64,000 nt of DNA from Halotia wernerae (lineage in GTDB: Bacteria > Cyanobacteriota > Cyanobacteriia > Cyanobacteriales > Nostocaceae): positions 34,902 to 98,901 of the forward strand of contig JAYGHB010000009.1 of assembly GCA_034931985.1 (NCBI GenBank). The letters run 5' to 3'. Below, in pieces: positions 10,084 through 17,814 of the stretch. A program made the translations under genes and the position numbers. Numbering within the stretch: position 1 is the first letter of the stretch; every line of letters starts with the position of its first letter. Under the pieces are notes generated by a model. The model did not search any database. It was given only the letters and a program-made list of their open reading frames with translations, and had not been told where the DNA came from.

Positions 10084-11655
10084 ATGAAATTGATTTCTGA
10101 ACCATCAATTCCTGTAAAAATCCAAAGGATGAAAGAGAGGGTGCGGTGGAAACATCCGAGTTTTGGACAACGGGGAATTGATCAAACCAGTATGGTTATC
10201 GATGATGGTAAGGATGATAATCCCGATTTTTCGTTTATGGTTATCGGTGACAGCGGTACAAAATCTCATTACGGACATCATCCCCAACGACAAGTCGCTG
10301 AACTGATGCTTCCCCACAAAGATGACTGCCGTTTTGTGCTGCATACTGGTGATGTAATTTATGTGGTGGGTTCCCGTGAATATTACCCAACCAATTTTAT
10401 CGAACCTTACCGAGAGTTTCTAGTGGGTGGCGAAAACCCCAAGAATATCTCTTATGACCGTATGGTGTTTAATTTGCCGTTTCTGCCAGTACTAGGAAAT
10501 CATGATTATTATGATGTGCCTTTCATGTATCGTCTAGTAACAGGAAGCACACTGCGGTTACGTCGGATGTTACGTTATAAAGATTTTGAGATTGGTTGGC
10601 ATGGTTCTAATCAAGGTGATGCATACTCACGAGCATTTCTTGATTATCTAGCAGCGATCGCTTCACCAGAAGATTTACAACATCATTTAGATCAACATTA
10701 CATTGCGAAAAATGACACTGGGCGCTGTTTGCGTTATCAACCGGGAGAGTTTACCCATTTACCCAACCGCTATTACACTTTTCGTTACGGTGGTATTGAC
10801 TTTTTCGCTTTAGATTCCAATACATTTAATACACCATCTCCTTTACCTGCAACTCAAGCAGGAGAAATTTACCGTCAAGAATTGCAAAAGCGTCGCCACG
10901 AAATAGATCAAGAGGAATTACAGATTTTAGCATTGAGCGATCGCCTTAATCCCGATAACCCTGCCGAAGCTGAACAACTCGATGAACTCAGCGCCAAATT
11001 AGATCAAATCAACGAAATCAAAATCGACATTGAAAAACAACTAACGTCCGATACTACAACCGCGATTGATTTTGAACAACTTGATTGGCTGCGAACGAGA
11101 CTAATCGAATCTTGGAACACAACAGAAGTTCGCGGTAGAATCATTTATTTTCATCATCCTCCCTATGTCACAGAAGCAACGAAGTGGAGACAAGCCCAAA
11201 CTTTAGCAGTTCGTCACCGTCTGCGTTGGGTTTTAGAACAGGTGGCGGAAACTCTGGGTTCTTTGATTAAAGAACGTCCCATAGTTGATTTAATTTTCAA
11301 TGGTCACGCCCACTGCTTAGAATATCTGCATACAGTTGATACAGGATATGCTGACTCTCACATTAACTGGATTATCTCTGGTGGTAGCGGTCGCCGTCCC
11401 CGTCGTCAGCGTCCAGAAGGAACTGAATTGATGGAGACTTTTGCTGATATTCCCGGTAGTCCTACTCGCAAAGTTGCGGATTCGCTGTTGTATGTAGGAC
11501 GCAATGGCTACGCAACTCAAAAGCAATTACCTTACTCCTGCGTGCGGATTGATGTTCAAGATGGTTCCCCACCCAAGTTTATCGTTAGACCGTTGGTAAC
11601 TGAACGTGTTGGTGAACAGTGGTGCGATCGCTCATTGGAACCGTTTGTAATTTAA
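10084..11655 (+). CDS. Calcineurin-like metallophosphoesterase
   Basis: 523 residues from the ATG at 10084, chosen because GGGAG (10071-10075) sits 8 bases upstream; a TTG at 10069 is in frame. Metal-site motifs of the calcineurin-like superfamily are in order: GDSG (D56), GDVIY (D90), GNHD (N139, H140, D141), HHPP (H357) and GHAH (H408, H410). The first motif is GDSG rather than DxH, as in purple-acid-phosphatase-like members. Residues about 255-335 form a charged helical insertion (KRRHEIDQEELQI, DELSAKLDQINEI) between the GNHD and HHPP blocks. There is no signal peptide, so it is probably cytoplasmic. The substrate is unknown. Confidence 0.85.
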   Translation: MKLISEPSIPVKIQRMKERVRWKHPSFGQRGIDQTSMVIDDGKDDNPDFSFMVIGDSGTKSHYGHHPQRQVAELMLPHKDDCRFVLHTGDVIYVVGSREYYPTNFIEPYREFLVGGENPKNISYDRMVFNLPFLPVLGNHDYYDVPFMYRLVTGSTLRLRRMLRYKDFEIGWHGSNQGDAYSRAFLDYLAAIASPEDLQHHLDQHYIAKNDTGRCLRYQPGEFTHLPNRYYTFRYGGIDFFALDSNTFNTPSPLPATQAGEIYRQELQKRRHEIDQEELQILALSDRLNPDNPAEAEQLDELSAKLDQINEIKIDIEKQLTSDTTTAIDFEQLDWLRTRLIESWNTTEVRGRIIYFHHPPYVTEATKWRQAQTLAVRHRLRWVLEQVAETLGSLIKERPIVDLIFNGHAHCLEYLHTVDTGYADSHINWIISGGSGRRPRRQRPEGTELMETFADIPGSPTRKVADSLLYVGRNGYATQKQLPYSCVRIDVQDGSPPKFIVRPLVTERVGEQWCDRSLEPFVI

Positions 11656-11689
11656 ATAATATGCGATCGCTGCTGTCTATCCGTATAAT

Positions 11690-12508
11690 TTACTTTCTAG
11701 CGCGAACAAAGAACTTTGTGGTATCTTCCCAAACTCCTTGATCAGTTGTCAATTTTTCAATTTCTGCACTGTACTCAACTTGCAACTGATTTAATTGTGC
11801 TTGTGATAATTTTGCCAACAGCGGATTACCTTTAAAACTCATATTAATTGCTGTCCAAGATAATCTGTTATTCCTAAAATGGCGATAACTTCCTGATGGT
11901 TCAACCTTAATTTCTATATCTTTAAAACCTGCCTGATTGAGCAAATTGTGACATTTTTCTGGAGTTCCAAGTGGTTCAAGGATATGCGGTAACGATATGC
12001 CCAAAACTCTAGCGCAAATAATTTGATGAACATCTGCCAGATAAGCAGTTTCTGGAGGACAAGTAAATGCCACAAATCCTCCTGTTTTTAAGAAGCTATA
12101 CCACTTTTGCAAAATAGCAAAGATATCAGGAAAAAGTACAATTGCTTCACAACAAAAGACAACATCAAAACTACTATCATTAAAGTTGAAGTATTCTGCA
12201 TCTGCTTCAATCAACTCGATGTTTTGTAATCTTGCTGCTGCAATTTTTTGTCTTGCTTGGTACAACATTCCAGGGGTCATGTCAATCCCAATCACATAGC
12301 CCTCTGAACCAACTTTTTCAGCTGCGGGAATTGCAACTAAACCTGTTCCAGTCGCCACATCCAAGATTTTTTGTCCTTGCTGAAGTGGAACAAATTCCAG
12401 TAGAATTTTGGCATCTAAAGGATGGCGAGTACCTTCCTCATAGTCATAAGTAGTTCTATTCCCATAAAATTCTCTTAGTTGTTGCTTATAAGCATTTACA
12501 TCATTCAT
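11690..12508 (-). CDS. Class I SAM-dependent methyltransferase (UbiE-like)
   Basis: 272 residues from the ATG at 12508. SAM-binding motif I is ILDVATGTGLVAIPA (about residues 48-62), followed by the acidic strand-2 end VIGIDMTPGML and motif IEADAEYFNF. FDVVFCCEAIVLFPD corresponds to motif II/post-II, so the Rossmann core is complete. The N-terminus (YKQQLREFYGNRTTYDYEEG) resembles UbiE/COQ5-type small-molecule methyltransferases. Its start codon lies only six bases from that of the divergent gene at 12515, so the promoters must overlap the opposite coding regions. The acceptor is unknown. Confidence 0.85.
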   Translation of the reverse strand: MNDVNAYKQQLREFYGNRTTYDYEEGTRHPLDAKILLEFVPLQQGQKILDVATGTGLVAIPAAEKVGSEGYVIGIDMTPGMLYQARQKIAAARLQNIELIEADAEYFNFNDSSFDVVFCCEAIVLFPDIFAILQKWYSFLKTGGFVAFTCPPETAYLADVHQIICARVLGISLPHILEPLGTPEKCHNLLNQAGFKDIEIKVEPSGSYRHFRNNRLSWTAINMSFKGNPLLAKLSQAQLNQLQVEYSAEIEKLTTDQGVWEDTTKFFVRARK

Positions 12509-12514
12509 AACCAA

Positions 12515-13255
12515 ATGTCAAATTTTCTACACTTTATAGTAACTTTTCTAGTGATATTGAGTTGCTCGTTATTGAACCCAACTCAACCAGCACAAGCAGC
12601 CTCTTCACTAAATACTGTATATGAACAGCGATCGCTCCACAATCCAGATGGTATTGGTAAATACTACATGGGTCGAGAAATTGCCCAAGTTATGGGACAT
12701 ACAGGCGCTGGTTGGTTAGAAAGATCCAGGCGGGAGACAGAAGAACAACCCAGTCAGGTGATAACTGCGATCAATTTACAACCGAATGACGTAGTCGCAG
12801 ATATTGGCGCTGGTACAGGTTACTTTAGTTTTCGCATTGCACCATTATTAACAGCAGGAAAGGTATTTGCTGTAGATATTCAGCCAGAAATGCTAGATAT
12901 CATTGAGTTTTTTAAAAAAGAGAAAAATATCTCCAACATTGAACCTGTTTTAGCTACTCGCACTAACCCCAACCTGCCAAATGAAAGTGTGGATTTAGCG
13001 TTGATGGTAGATGCTTATCATGAATTTGAGTATCCCCAAGAAGTGATGCAAGGAATTGTCAAAGCCCTAAAACCAGGTGGTAGAGTGGTGCTGGTTGAAT
13101 ACCGGGGCGAAAATCCCTTGATTACAATCAAACGTCTGCACAAAATGACTCAAAAGCAAGTACGTAAAGAAATGCAAGCCGTTGGTTTAGTTTGGCGTGA
13201 AACCAAAAATTTGTTACCCCAACAGCATTTAATGGTGTTTGAAAAACTAACTTAA
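12515..13255 (+). CDS. Exported class I SAM-dependent methyltransferase-like protein
   Basis: 246 residues from the ATG at 12515, selected because it begins a good signal peptide (MSNFLHFIVTFLVILSCSLL, then PAQAA). After it come the SAM-fold motifs VVADIGAGTGYFSFRI (motif I), VFAVDIQPEML and a DLALMVDAYHEFEYPQ/LKPGGRVVLVEY block. Methyltransferase-fold proteins with export signals of this type recur in cyanobacteria, although SAM would be scarce outside the cytoplasm; the mature protein may act in the periplasm or stay membrane-anchored. Its 3' end overlaps the convergent small gene at 13252-13530 by four bases. Confidence 0.8.
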   Translation: MSNFLHFIVTFLVILSCSLLNPTQPAQAASSLNTVYEQRSLHNPDGIGKYYMGREIAQVMGHTGAGWLERSRRETEEQPSQVITAINLQPNDVVADIGAGTGYFSFRIAPLLTAGKVFAVDIQPEMLDIIEFFKKEKNISNIEPVLATRTNPNLPNESVDLALMVDAYHEFEYPQEVMQGIVKALKPGGRVVLVEYRGENPLITIKRLHKMTQKQVRKEMQAVGLVWRETKNLLPQQHLMVFEKLT

Positions 13256-13530
13256 GATGGTGGCGGAACCAGACTAGCATTTTTAGTTGTGCTATCCCAA
13301 ACTATCCAACCACAAGTATTGTCTACATCAGTTGCATTATTGGTGACTTTAAAATATAACTTCTCTCCACCCTTGGGTTCGATCGCAAAGTCAGCATTTT
13401 GGGCATAAACGACTTTAAAACCTTTGTCTCGCAAGCAATACATTGCCCACGCTTTCAATGATTGCTTATATGGTTCGTGGGGAATTGGTGGTTTTGTGAT
13501 TGTTTCTTCGATAACCTTATATATCTGCAT
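13252..13530 (-). CDS. Small conserved-looking hypothetical protein
   Basis: 92 residues, ATG at 13530. Not recognised with confidence. The sequence is compact and mixed alpha/beta (AWAMYCLRDKGFKVVYAQN, FAIEPKGGEKLYFKVTNN, CGWIVWD). The pattern of an acidic strand followed by a spaced Lys (IEPKGGEKLYFKV) is reminiscent of the nuclease-fold (D/E)xK arrangement, but that is only a resemblance. It is tail-to-tail with the exported methyltransferase gene, overlapping by four bases. Confidence 0.6.
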   Translation of the reverse strand: MQIYKVIEETITKPPIPHEPYKQSLKAWAMYCLRDKGFKVVYAQNADFAIEPKGGEKLYFKVTNNATDVDNTCGWIVWDSTTKNASLVPPPS

Positions 13531-13871
13531 TGATTCTTCAATTCCAGTAAATATTTTTCATTTTCACTATTTATTTTATACAAACTTAGAGGTCGTTTAT
13601 AAAGTATAAATAAGATTATTGTAGTGGACTGACAAGAGTAAAAGGTTAAAAGGTTGCATTAACATCTCCTCTGCCTCTTCTGTGACTATCTAGACTACCA
13701 ACTACAAGTCTTCATGCCCATACCAGGCATCGCTGAATCTATCGCAGCGTTACCCAGTTGCGTCAATTTTTCCAGCCCTAGTTTTTTATTGACGATCGCT
13801 TGACTTTCAAAACAGTCGCTACATTTGGTTTATATTTATATAAATTGAATTTTTATCGCCAACTTAACTTA
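13531..13871. other. Gap upstream of purT
   Basis: About 340 bases with no convincing gene. It contains a near-HIP1 site (ACGATCGC at 13792-13799) and a minus-strand open tail ending near 13695 that reads like the end of a peptide (AAIDSAMPGMGMKTCSW) but has no start codon or family match I can name. Confidence 0.4.
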
Positions 13872-15041
13872 ATGAATAATTCGATTAGTTTGCCCCAAAA
13901 GTTGATGTTACTAGGTTCAGGAGAACTAGGCAAAGAATTTGTCATTGCTGCTCAACGCTTGGGGAATTATGTGATTGCTGTTGACCGCTACGCTAATGCT
14001 CCAGCTATGCAAGTAGCTGACTGTTCTGAAGTGATTTTTATGCTGAGTGCTGATGCTCTAGAAGCTGTAGTAACTAAATACAAACCTAATTTTATTGTAC
14101 CAGAAATTGAAGCTATTAGAACAGAAAAACTTCTGGAATTTGAAAAAAGAGGAATTACAGTTATCCCCACTGCGGCAGCAACTAACTATACAATGAATCG
14201 TGACAGAATTAGGGAACTGGCACATCAAGAGTTAGGCATTAGAACTGCTAAATATGGTTATGCAGAAACTTTAGAAGAATTGATTGCTATCTCTGATGAA
14301 ATTGGGTTCCCTAATGTAGTTAAACCTGTGATGTCATCCTCTGGGAAAGGTCAGTCTGTAGTATCATCTAGTAGTGAAGTAGAGAAAGCTTGGAATGATG
14401 CGATCGCTAATTCTAGAGGTGATAGCCAAAAGGTAATTGTTGAAGAATTTATCAACTTTGAAATTGAGATCACTTTACTGACAATTAAACAGTGGAATGC
14501 ACCAACAATCTTTTGCTCTCCGATTGGTCATCGTCAAGAAAGAGGAGATTATCAAGAGTCGTGGCAACCAGCAGGTATTTCTGAAGATAACATATTAAAA
14601 TCTCAACAAATAGCTGAAAAAGTCACTGATGCCTTGGGAGGAGCCGGAATTTTTGGTGTTGAATTTTTCATCACTAAAGATGAAGTCATTTTTTCCGAAC
14701 TTTCTCCCCGACCCCATGATACGGGAATGGTGACATTAATCTCACAAAATCTCAATGAATTTGAACTACATTTAAGAGCTATTCTAGGATTGCCCATTCC
14801 CCATATAGAACAGCTAGGAGCATCAGCCAGCGCCGTTATTTTAGCTGCTGAAAAATCAGACTCTGTGGCATTTACAGGTATCGCTGAAGCTTTATCCGAA
14901 AAAAACGTCGATATTAGACTTTTTGGTAAACCTAGCGCTCATCCTTATCGCCGTATGGGGGTAGCTTTAGCTAAAGGTGTTGATATACAAGAGGCAAGAG
15001 CAAAGGCTACAAAAGCAGCCAGTAAAGTTAAAATTATTTAA
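13872..15041 (+). CDS. purT: Formate-dependent phosphoribosylglycinamide formyltransferase (GAR transformylase 2)
   Basis: 389 residues from the ATG at 13872 (MNNSISLPQ), close to the ~392 residues of known PurT; upstream in-frame codons back to a TTG at 13800 are not conserved-looking. PurT uses formate and ATP to formylate GAR in purine synthesis, via an ATP-grasp fold. Visible features are the N-terminal nucleotide-fold MLLGSGELGKEF, IVPEIEAIRTE, VVKPVMSSSGKGQS (ATP loop), VEEFINFEIEITLL, and the metal/ATP segment GIFGVEFF..VIFSELSPRPHDTG. It appears complete and monocistronic. Confidence 0.93.
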   Translation: MNNSISLPQKLMLLGSGELGKEFVIAAQRLGNYVIAVDRYANAPAMQVADCSEVIFMLSADALEAVVTKYKPNFIVPEIEAIRTEKLLEFEKRGITVIPTAAATNYTMNRDRIRELAHQELGIRTAKYGYAETLEELIAISDEIGFPNVVKPVMSSSGKGQSVVSSSSEVEKAWNDAIANSRGDSQKVIVEEFINFEIEITLLTIKQWNAPTIFCSPIGHRQERGDYQESWQPAGISEDNILKSQQIAEKVTDALGGAGIFGVEFFITKDEVIFSELSPRPHDTGMVTLISQNLNEFELHLRAILGLPIPHIEQLGASASAVILAAEKSDSVAFTGIAEALSEKNVDIRLFGKPSAHPYRRMGVALAKGVDIQEARAKATKAASKVKII

Positions 15042-15159
15042 TCAATGCTCTGCATTCTGTAGCGCTAAATTACGCTTTTAAAAGCAGGCGATCGCCCATC
15101 AAAAGAGATTTTGCCACCAACTTCTACATTGGCTATATATCTGGTTTATGAAAGAGTAC

Positions 15160-15198
15160 TTGACAATACATCATTGAATACTATAGTATTCAATGATG
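15160..15198 (+). promoter_or_regulatory. Promoter and 30-bp palindromic operator over the methyltransferase start
   Basis: TTGACA (15160-15165), 16 bases, then TATAGT (15182-15187) form a strong sigma-70-type promoter. The -10 box is the centre of a perfect 30-bp palindrome (15169-15198; half-site CATCATTGAATACTA). The ATG of the methyltransferase (15193 or 15196) lies inside the palindrome, only five bases past the -10, so the mRNA would be nearly leaderless. A controller protein bound here would block the promoter. The controller-like gene is at 17298-17549. Confidence 0.7.
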
Positions 15199-16353
15199 AC
15201 ACACAAGATTATTGATTTATTTGCTGGTGCGGGTGGTTTGACTACAGGATTTCACATGGCGGGTTTTGAATCTCTATGTGCAATTGATATAGATGCAAAA
15301 GCCTTGACAACATATAAGCACAATTACCCAAATGCTCAAATCATTCATCAGGATATACGTCAGGTTAGTCCTGGTGATTTACGATTAGCATTGGGATTGG
15401 AACAAGAAGAACTAACAGCGTTGGTTGGCGGCCCTCCGTGTCAGGGATTTTCTAGAAATGTTCCTGCTGGTTATCGCTACCTTAATGATTCTCGTAACCA
15501 GCTATATCAAACGTTTTTGGAATTTGTAGAGGAATTTAGACCCTTTTATGTCGTAATGGAGAACGTACCTGAAATATTGAAAGCTTACAATGGCGTGGTT
15601 AGGGAAGAAATCACAAAACAACTTGAATCATTAGGCTATAAAGTTATCTCTTCATCACTAAATGCTGCACATTATGGAATACCACAAACGAGAGCCAGAG
15701 CTTTTTTTCTAGCTAGTCTGAATCACTCCCTTCATTTTCCTGAACCAAAAAATTTTGGTGACATTAAGACTGACTATAGAGCTACAAAATCTTGTAATCA
15801 GCTTAATTTATTAGACACAAATATTTCTCCACTGATCACAGTTAGAGATGCGATTGGAGATTTACCACCACTAGATGCAGGGCAAAACTATAACGCTGAA
15901 GTGTATCCCCATGCTCCACAAACTACATATCAAGCTTTTATTCGTTATAAAAGCTTGAGAATTGTTAATCATGTCGCTCGCGCTTTGACTCCAATTCAAT
16001 TGTCGAGAGCGCGCGCTCTTCGTGAAGGACAAGATGCTAGGGATTTACCTTCGGAATTAGCTCCCAAAAAACATTATAGCGGTGCATACGGAAGACTTTA
16101 CTGGGATAAGCCAGCAAGAACTATCACGAGGTGGCTATTCCATCCTGGGTCGGGTAGGTTTTTCCACCCTACTCAAGATAGAACAATTACAATACGCGAA
16201 GCTGCAAGATTACACTCTTATCCAGATAACTTTCACTTTTTGGGAACGTATACTGATATGGCTTCTCAAATTGGTCAATCTGTACCCCCACTCTTAGGCA
16301 AAGTAATAGCTTCATCTATTATTCAACATCATCCCCAGAAAGCTGAGTATTGA
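15193..16353 (+). CDS. DNA (cytosine-5) methyltransferase of a type II restriction-modification system
   Basis: 386 residues. Methylates cytosine C5 in a specific DNA site using SAM. Ordered motifs: I IDLFAGAGGLTTGF (8-20); IV GGPPCQGFS with catalytic Cys83; VI MENVPE (Glu123); VIII QTRARAFF (Gln165, Arg167, Arg169); a target-recognition region about 180-310; IX ARTITRW; X SQIGQSVPPLLGKVIA. All catalytic motifs are present. The gene converges on the putative endonuclease gene and overlaps its 3' end by 35 bases. With that gene interrupted, this enzyme is probably now an orphan methylase. The recognition site cannot be read from sequence. Confidence 0.93.
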   Translation: MMTHKIIDLFAGAGGLTTGFHMAGFESLCAIDIDAKALTTYKHNYPNAQIIHQDIRQVSPGDLRLALGLEQEELTALVGGPPCQGFSRNVPAGYRYLNDSRNQLYQTFLEFVEEFRPFYVVMENVPEILKAYNGVVREEITKQLESLGYKVISSSLNAAHYGIPQTRARAFFLASLNHSLHFPEPKNFGDIKTDYRATKSCNQLNLLDTNISPLITVRDAIGDLPPLDAGQNYNAEVYPHAPQTTYQAFIRYKSLRIVNHVARALTPIQLSRARALREGQDARDLPSELAPKKHYSGAYGRLYWDKPARTITRWLFHPGSGRFFHPTQDRTITIREAARLHSYPDNFHFLGTYTDMASQIGQSVPPLLGKVIASSIIQHHPQKAEY

Positions 16354-17320
16354 TTTGATCTTCCAAAGCAGAGAGAACTGTCTCTACATATCGCTCAAGT
16401 GTAAGACGAGTGCGTTTAACTGTAATATTAACGGCTTGTGCAGGAATAGTTCTAGCTCTGAAAAGTTGTTTTTGATTTTTGTACCAAATTAATTCTATTG
16501 TGCCTGCAACGCTTCCCTGTAGTCCTGCTCCTGATCTCCCAGTAATTTTATCTATTGTCCAAGCCCAAGAAAACGTATTGGGATCAAAAGGATAAAGTGG
16601 AAACTCACAATAAATATATTCATAGCCTTTAATGGTTTTCAGTAATATGCTTTCATAACTCTTAATAACACCTTGTGCCGCTTGGCTGGAAATAATCTTC
16701 TCGTTCCAATGTTGAACAATGGCTGCTCCGAGTTCATGAGGCGATGATTGCTCAGTTAGACCAGGAAACCCTAATTGTTCAGCCTTTTTGATAATATCTG
16801 CTCTCTGAATGACAAACAAAAATGGACTTCCAAGATCAATACCTTCGCCAATTTACGAGGGTGAGATGATGATGCTTTAACCATTAACTCCCATTTCTTT
16901 GAGGGTTGGCAAAAACAATCAGTCCTAAAAATTCCTTTAAGGTTTCCTACAAGGGTTTTTTAACGTATTGACAGCAGGATAAGGGTTTCAGATGAAAAAC
17001 CACCTTTTCATCGAAACGCTTATGTATGCTTAATTTTGCCACTTTTGCCAAAATTTATCTAGGCTCTTATTTTGGCAAAGGTATTGAAGATTGAACCGAT
17101 TTAATTGTAGGGATTTAAGTGACCAACCAGTTTTAGTCACCAAATCAACAGCATCATAGAGAAGCTTGCTACGTCCCAGAGCAGGATCTGATAGAGGTAT
17201 ATCTTTAACATAATGAAAAATTGCTTCCCACGTATAATCTTCTATCGAGCCTATAACTGGAGATGCAATAGTTGCAATAATGGCTTGCCTTAATCTTTTA
17301 ATTTCGTTGTCCGTCAACAC
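16319..17320 (-). pseudogene. Putative type II restriction endonuclease gene interrupted by a MITE
   Basis: Two minus-strand pieces flank the element at 16837-17086: an N-terminal piece (GTG at 17320; 78 codons to the insertion) and a C-terminal piece ending at 16319. Removing the 250-bp element plus one copy of its AAGAT target duplication joins them in frame (..LNRFNL then GSPFLFVIQRAD..) into a 248-residue protein. As it stands, translation enters the element and stops at 17030. The N-terminal part has YDAVDLVTKTGWSLKS (D56/D59, K69), a possible D..xK nuclease site. The endonuclease role is inferred from the position between a C5 methylase and an XRE controller; I do not recognise the enzyme family. 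Confidence 0.75.
16837..17086. mobile_element. 250-bp MITE, copy 1, inside the restriction gene
   Basis: Terminal inverted repeats CAATACCTTCGCCAA and (reverse complement of the right end) CAATACCTTTGCCAA match at 14 of 15 bases. The element is flanked by a 5-bp target duplication AAGAT (16832-16836 and 17087-17091). It has no open frame of its own. It reads identical by eye, base for base, to copy 2 at 21494-21743, implying recent movement by a transposase in trans. Confidence 0.9.
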
Positions 17321-17549
17321 TCAGGGATTCCTCTACGGCTTGTAAAAATTCACTCATTTTTATACCCAAAGCATTGGTAATGTGGTTGAGAACTCTAACA
17401 GATGGACTTTTTAGCCCTCGCTCAAGCTGACTGATGTAAGTCCTGTGGAGACCTGTTACTTCTGCAAGATACTCCTGTGACCAACTTTTCTTTGTGCGAT
17501 GACGTTGTAGTTCTAGTCCTAAAATTTGATCTAGTTTACTGGCTTGCAT
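17298..17549 (-). CDS. XRE-family controller-type DNA-binding protein
   Basis: 83 residues from the ATG at 17549 (MQASKLDQILG); a TTG at 17603 is in frame but would add a poor extension. Nearly the whole protein is one lambda-repressor-like HTH (about 9-66): WSQEYLAEVTGLHRTYISQL then the RG.KSPSVRVLNHITNALG helix pair. Size and position match the C proteins of type II restriction-modification systems, which bind palindromes and control the endonuclease and themselves. It overlaps the start of the putative endonuclease gene by 23 bases, the usual C-then-R arrangement. Likely operators are 17590-17603 and the palindrome at 15169-15198. Confidence 0.82.
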   Translation of the reverse strand: MQASKLDQILGLELQRHRTKKSWSQEYLAEVTGLHRTYISQLERGLKSPSVRVLNHITNALGIKMSEFLQAVEESLSVDGQRN

Positions 17550-17589
17550 GAAGAAAAAGCTTAGAGTTTTGAACACAAAAGTTCTACAG

Positions 17590-17603
17590 ACTAAAGTATT
17601 CAA
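17590..17603 (-). promoter_or_regulatory. Candidate controller half-operator upstream of the XRE gene
   Basis: On the minus strand TTGAATACTTTAGT matches 13 of 14 bases of the half of the 30-bp palindrome at the methyltransferase promoter (TTGAATACTATAGT). It lies about 40 bases upstream of the XRE start codon. A shared site at both promoters is what a controller protein would need. Confidence 0.5.
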
Positions 17604-17633
17604 AATTGCTCTATAAAGGCTTTTTAATAATCA

Positions 17634-17776
17634 TAGGACTTACGCAAAAACATCTCAAACTCTTATTTCTCTGTGTCCTACTCTGCGGGTACTCCTTCGG
17701 AGAACTCGTAAAAGTAGCCGCTAACGCGTCTATGCGTCCTCTGTGGTTTACTTTTCCGTTACTTGTGCGTAGGTAC
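17634..17776. repeat. TAGGACTTACGCA inverted-repeat element, copy A
   Basis: The left end is TAGGACTTACGCA and the right end is the diverged TGCGTAGGTACT. The middle holds CTCTGTGTCCTACTCTGCGG and palindromic Nostoc-type repeat DNA. Related copies are at 24143-24312 and 57593-57712. There is no coding potential. Confidence 0.7.
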
Positions 17777-17814
17777 TGAATCAGCAAAATGCGACGAATT
17801 AATCCAGAGGGTAC

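Noticed and set aside
13690..13800. Minus-strand open tail ending AAIDSAMPGMGMKTCSW
   Set aside because: No start codon, no ribosome site and no family match; overlaps the purT leader. It could be the end of a lost gene but cannot be supported.
16319..16819. Treating the C-terminal endonuclease piece as an independent gene from the TTG at 16819
   Set aside because: The upstream piece joins it in frame once the MITE and one target duplication are removed, so it is half of a broken gene.
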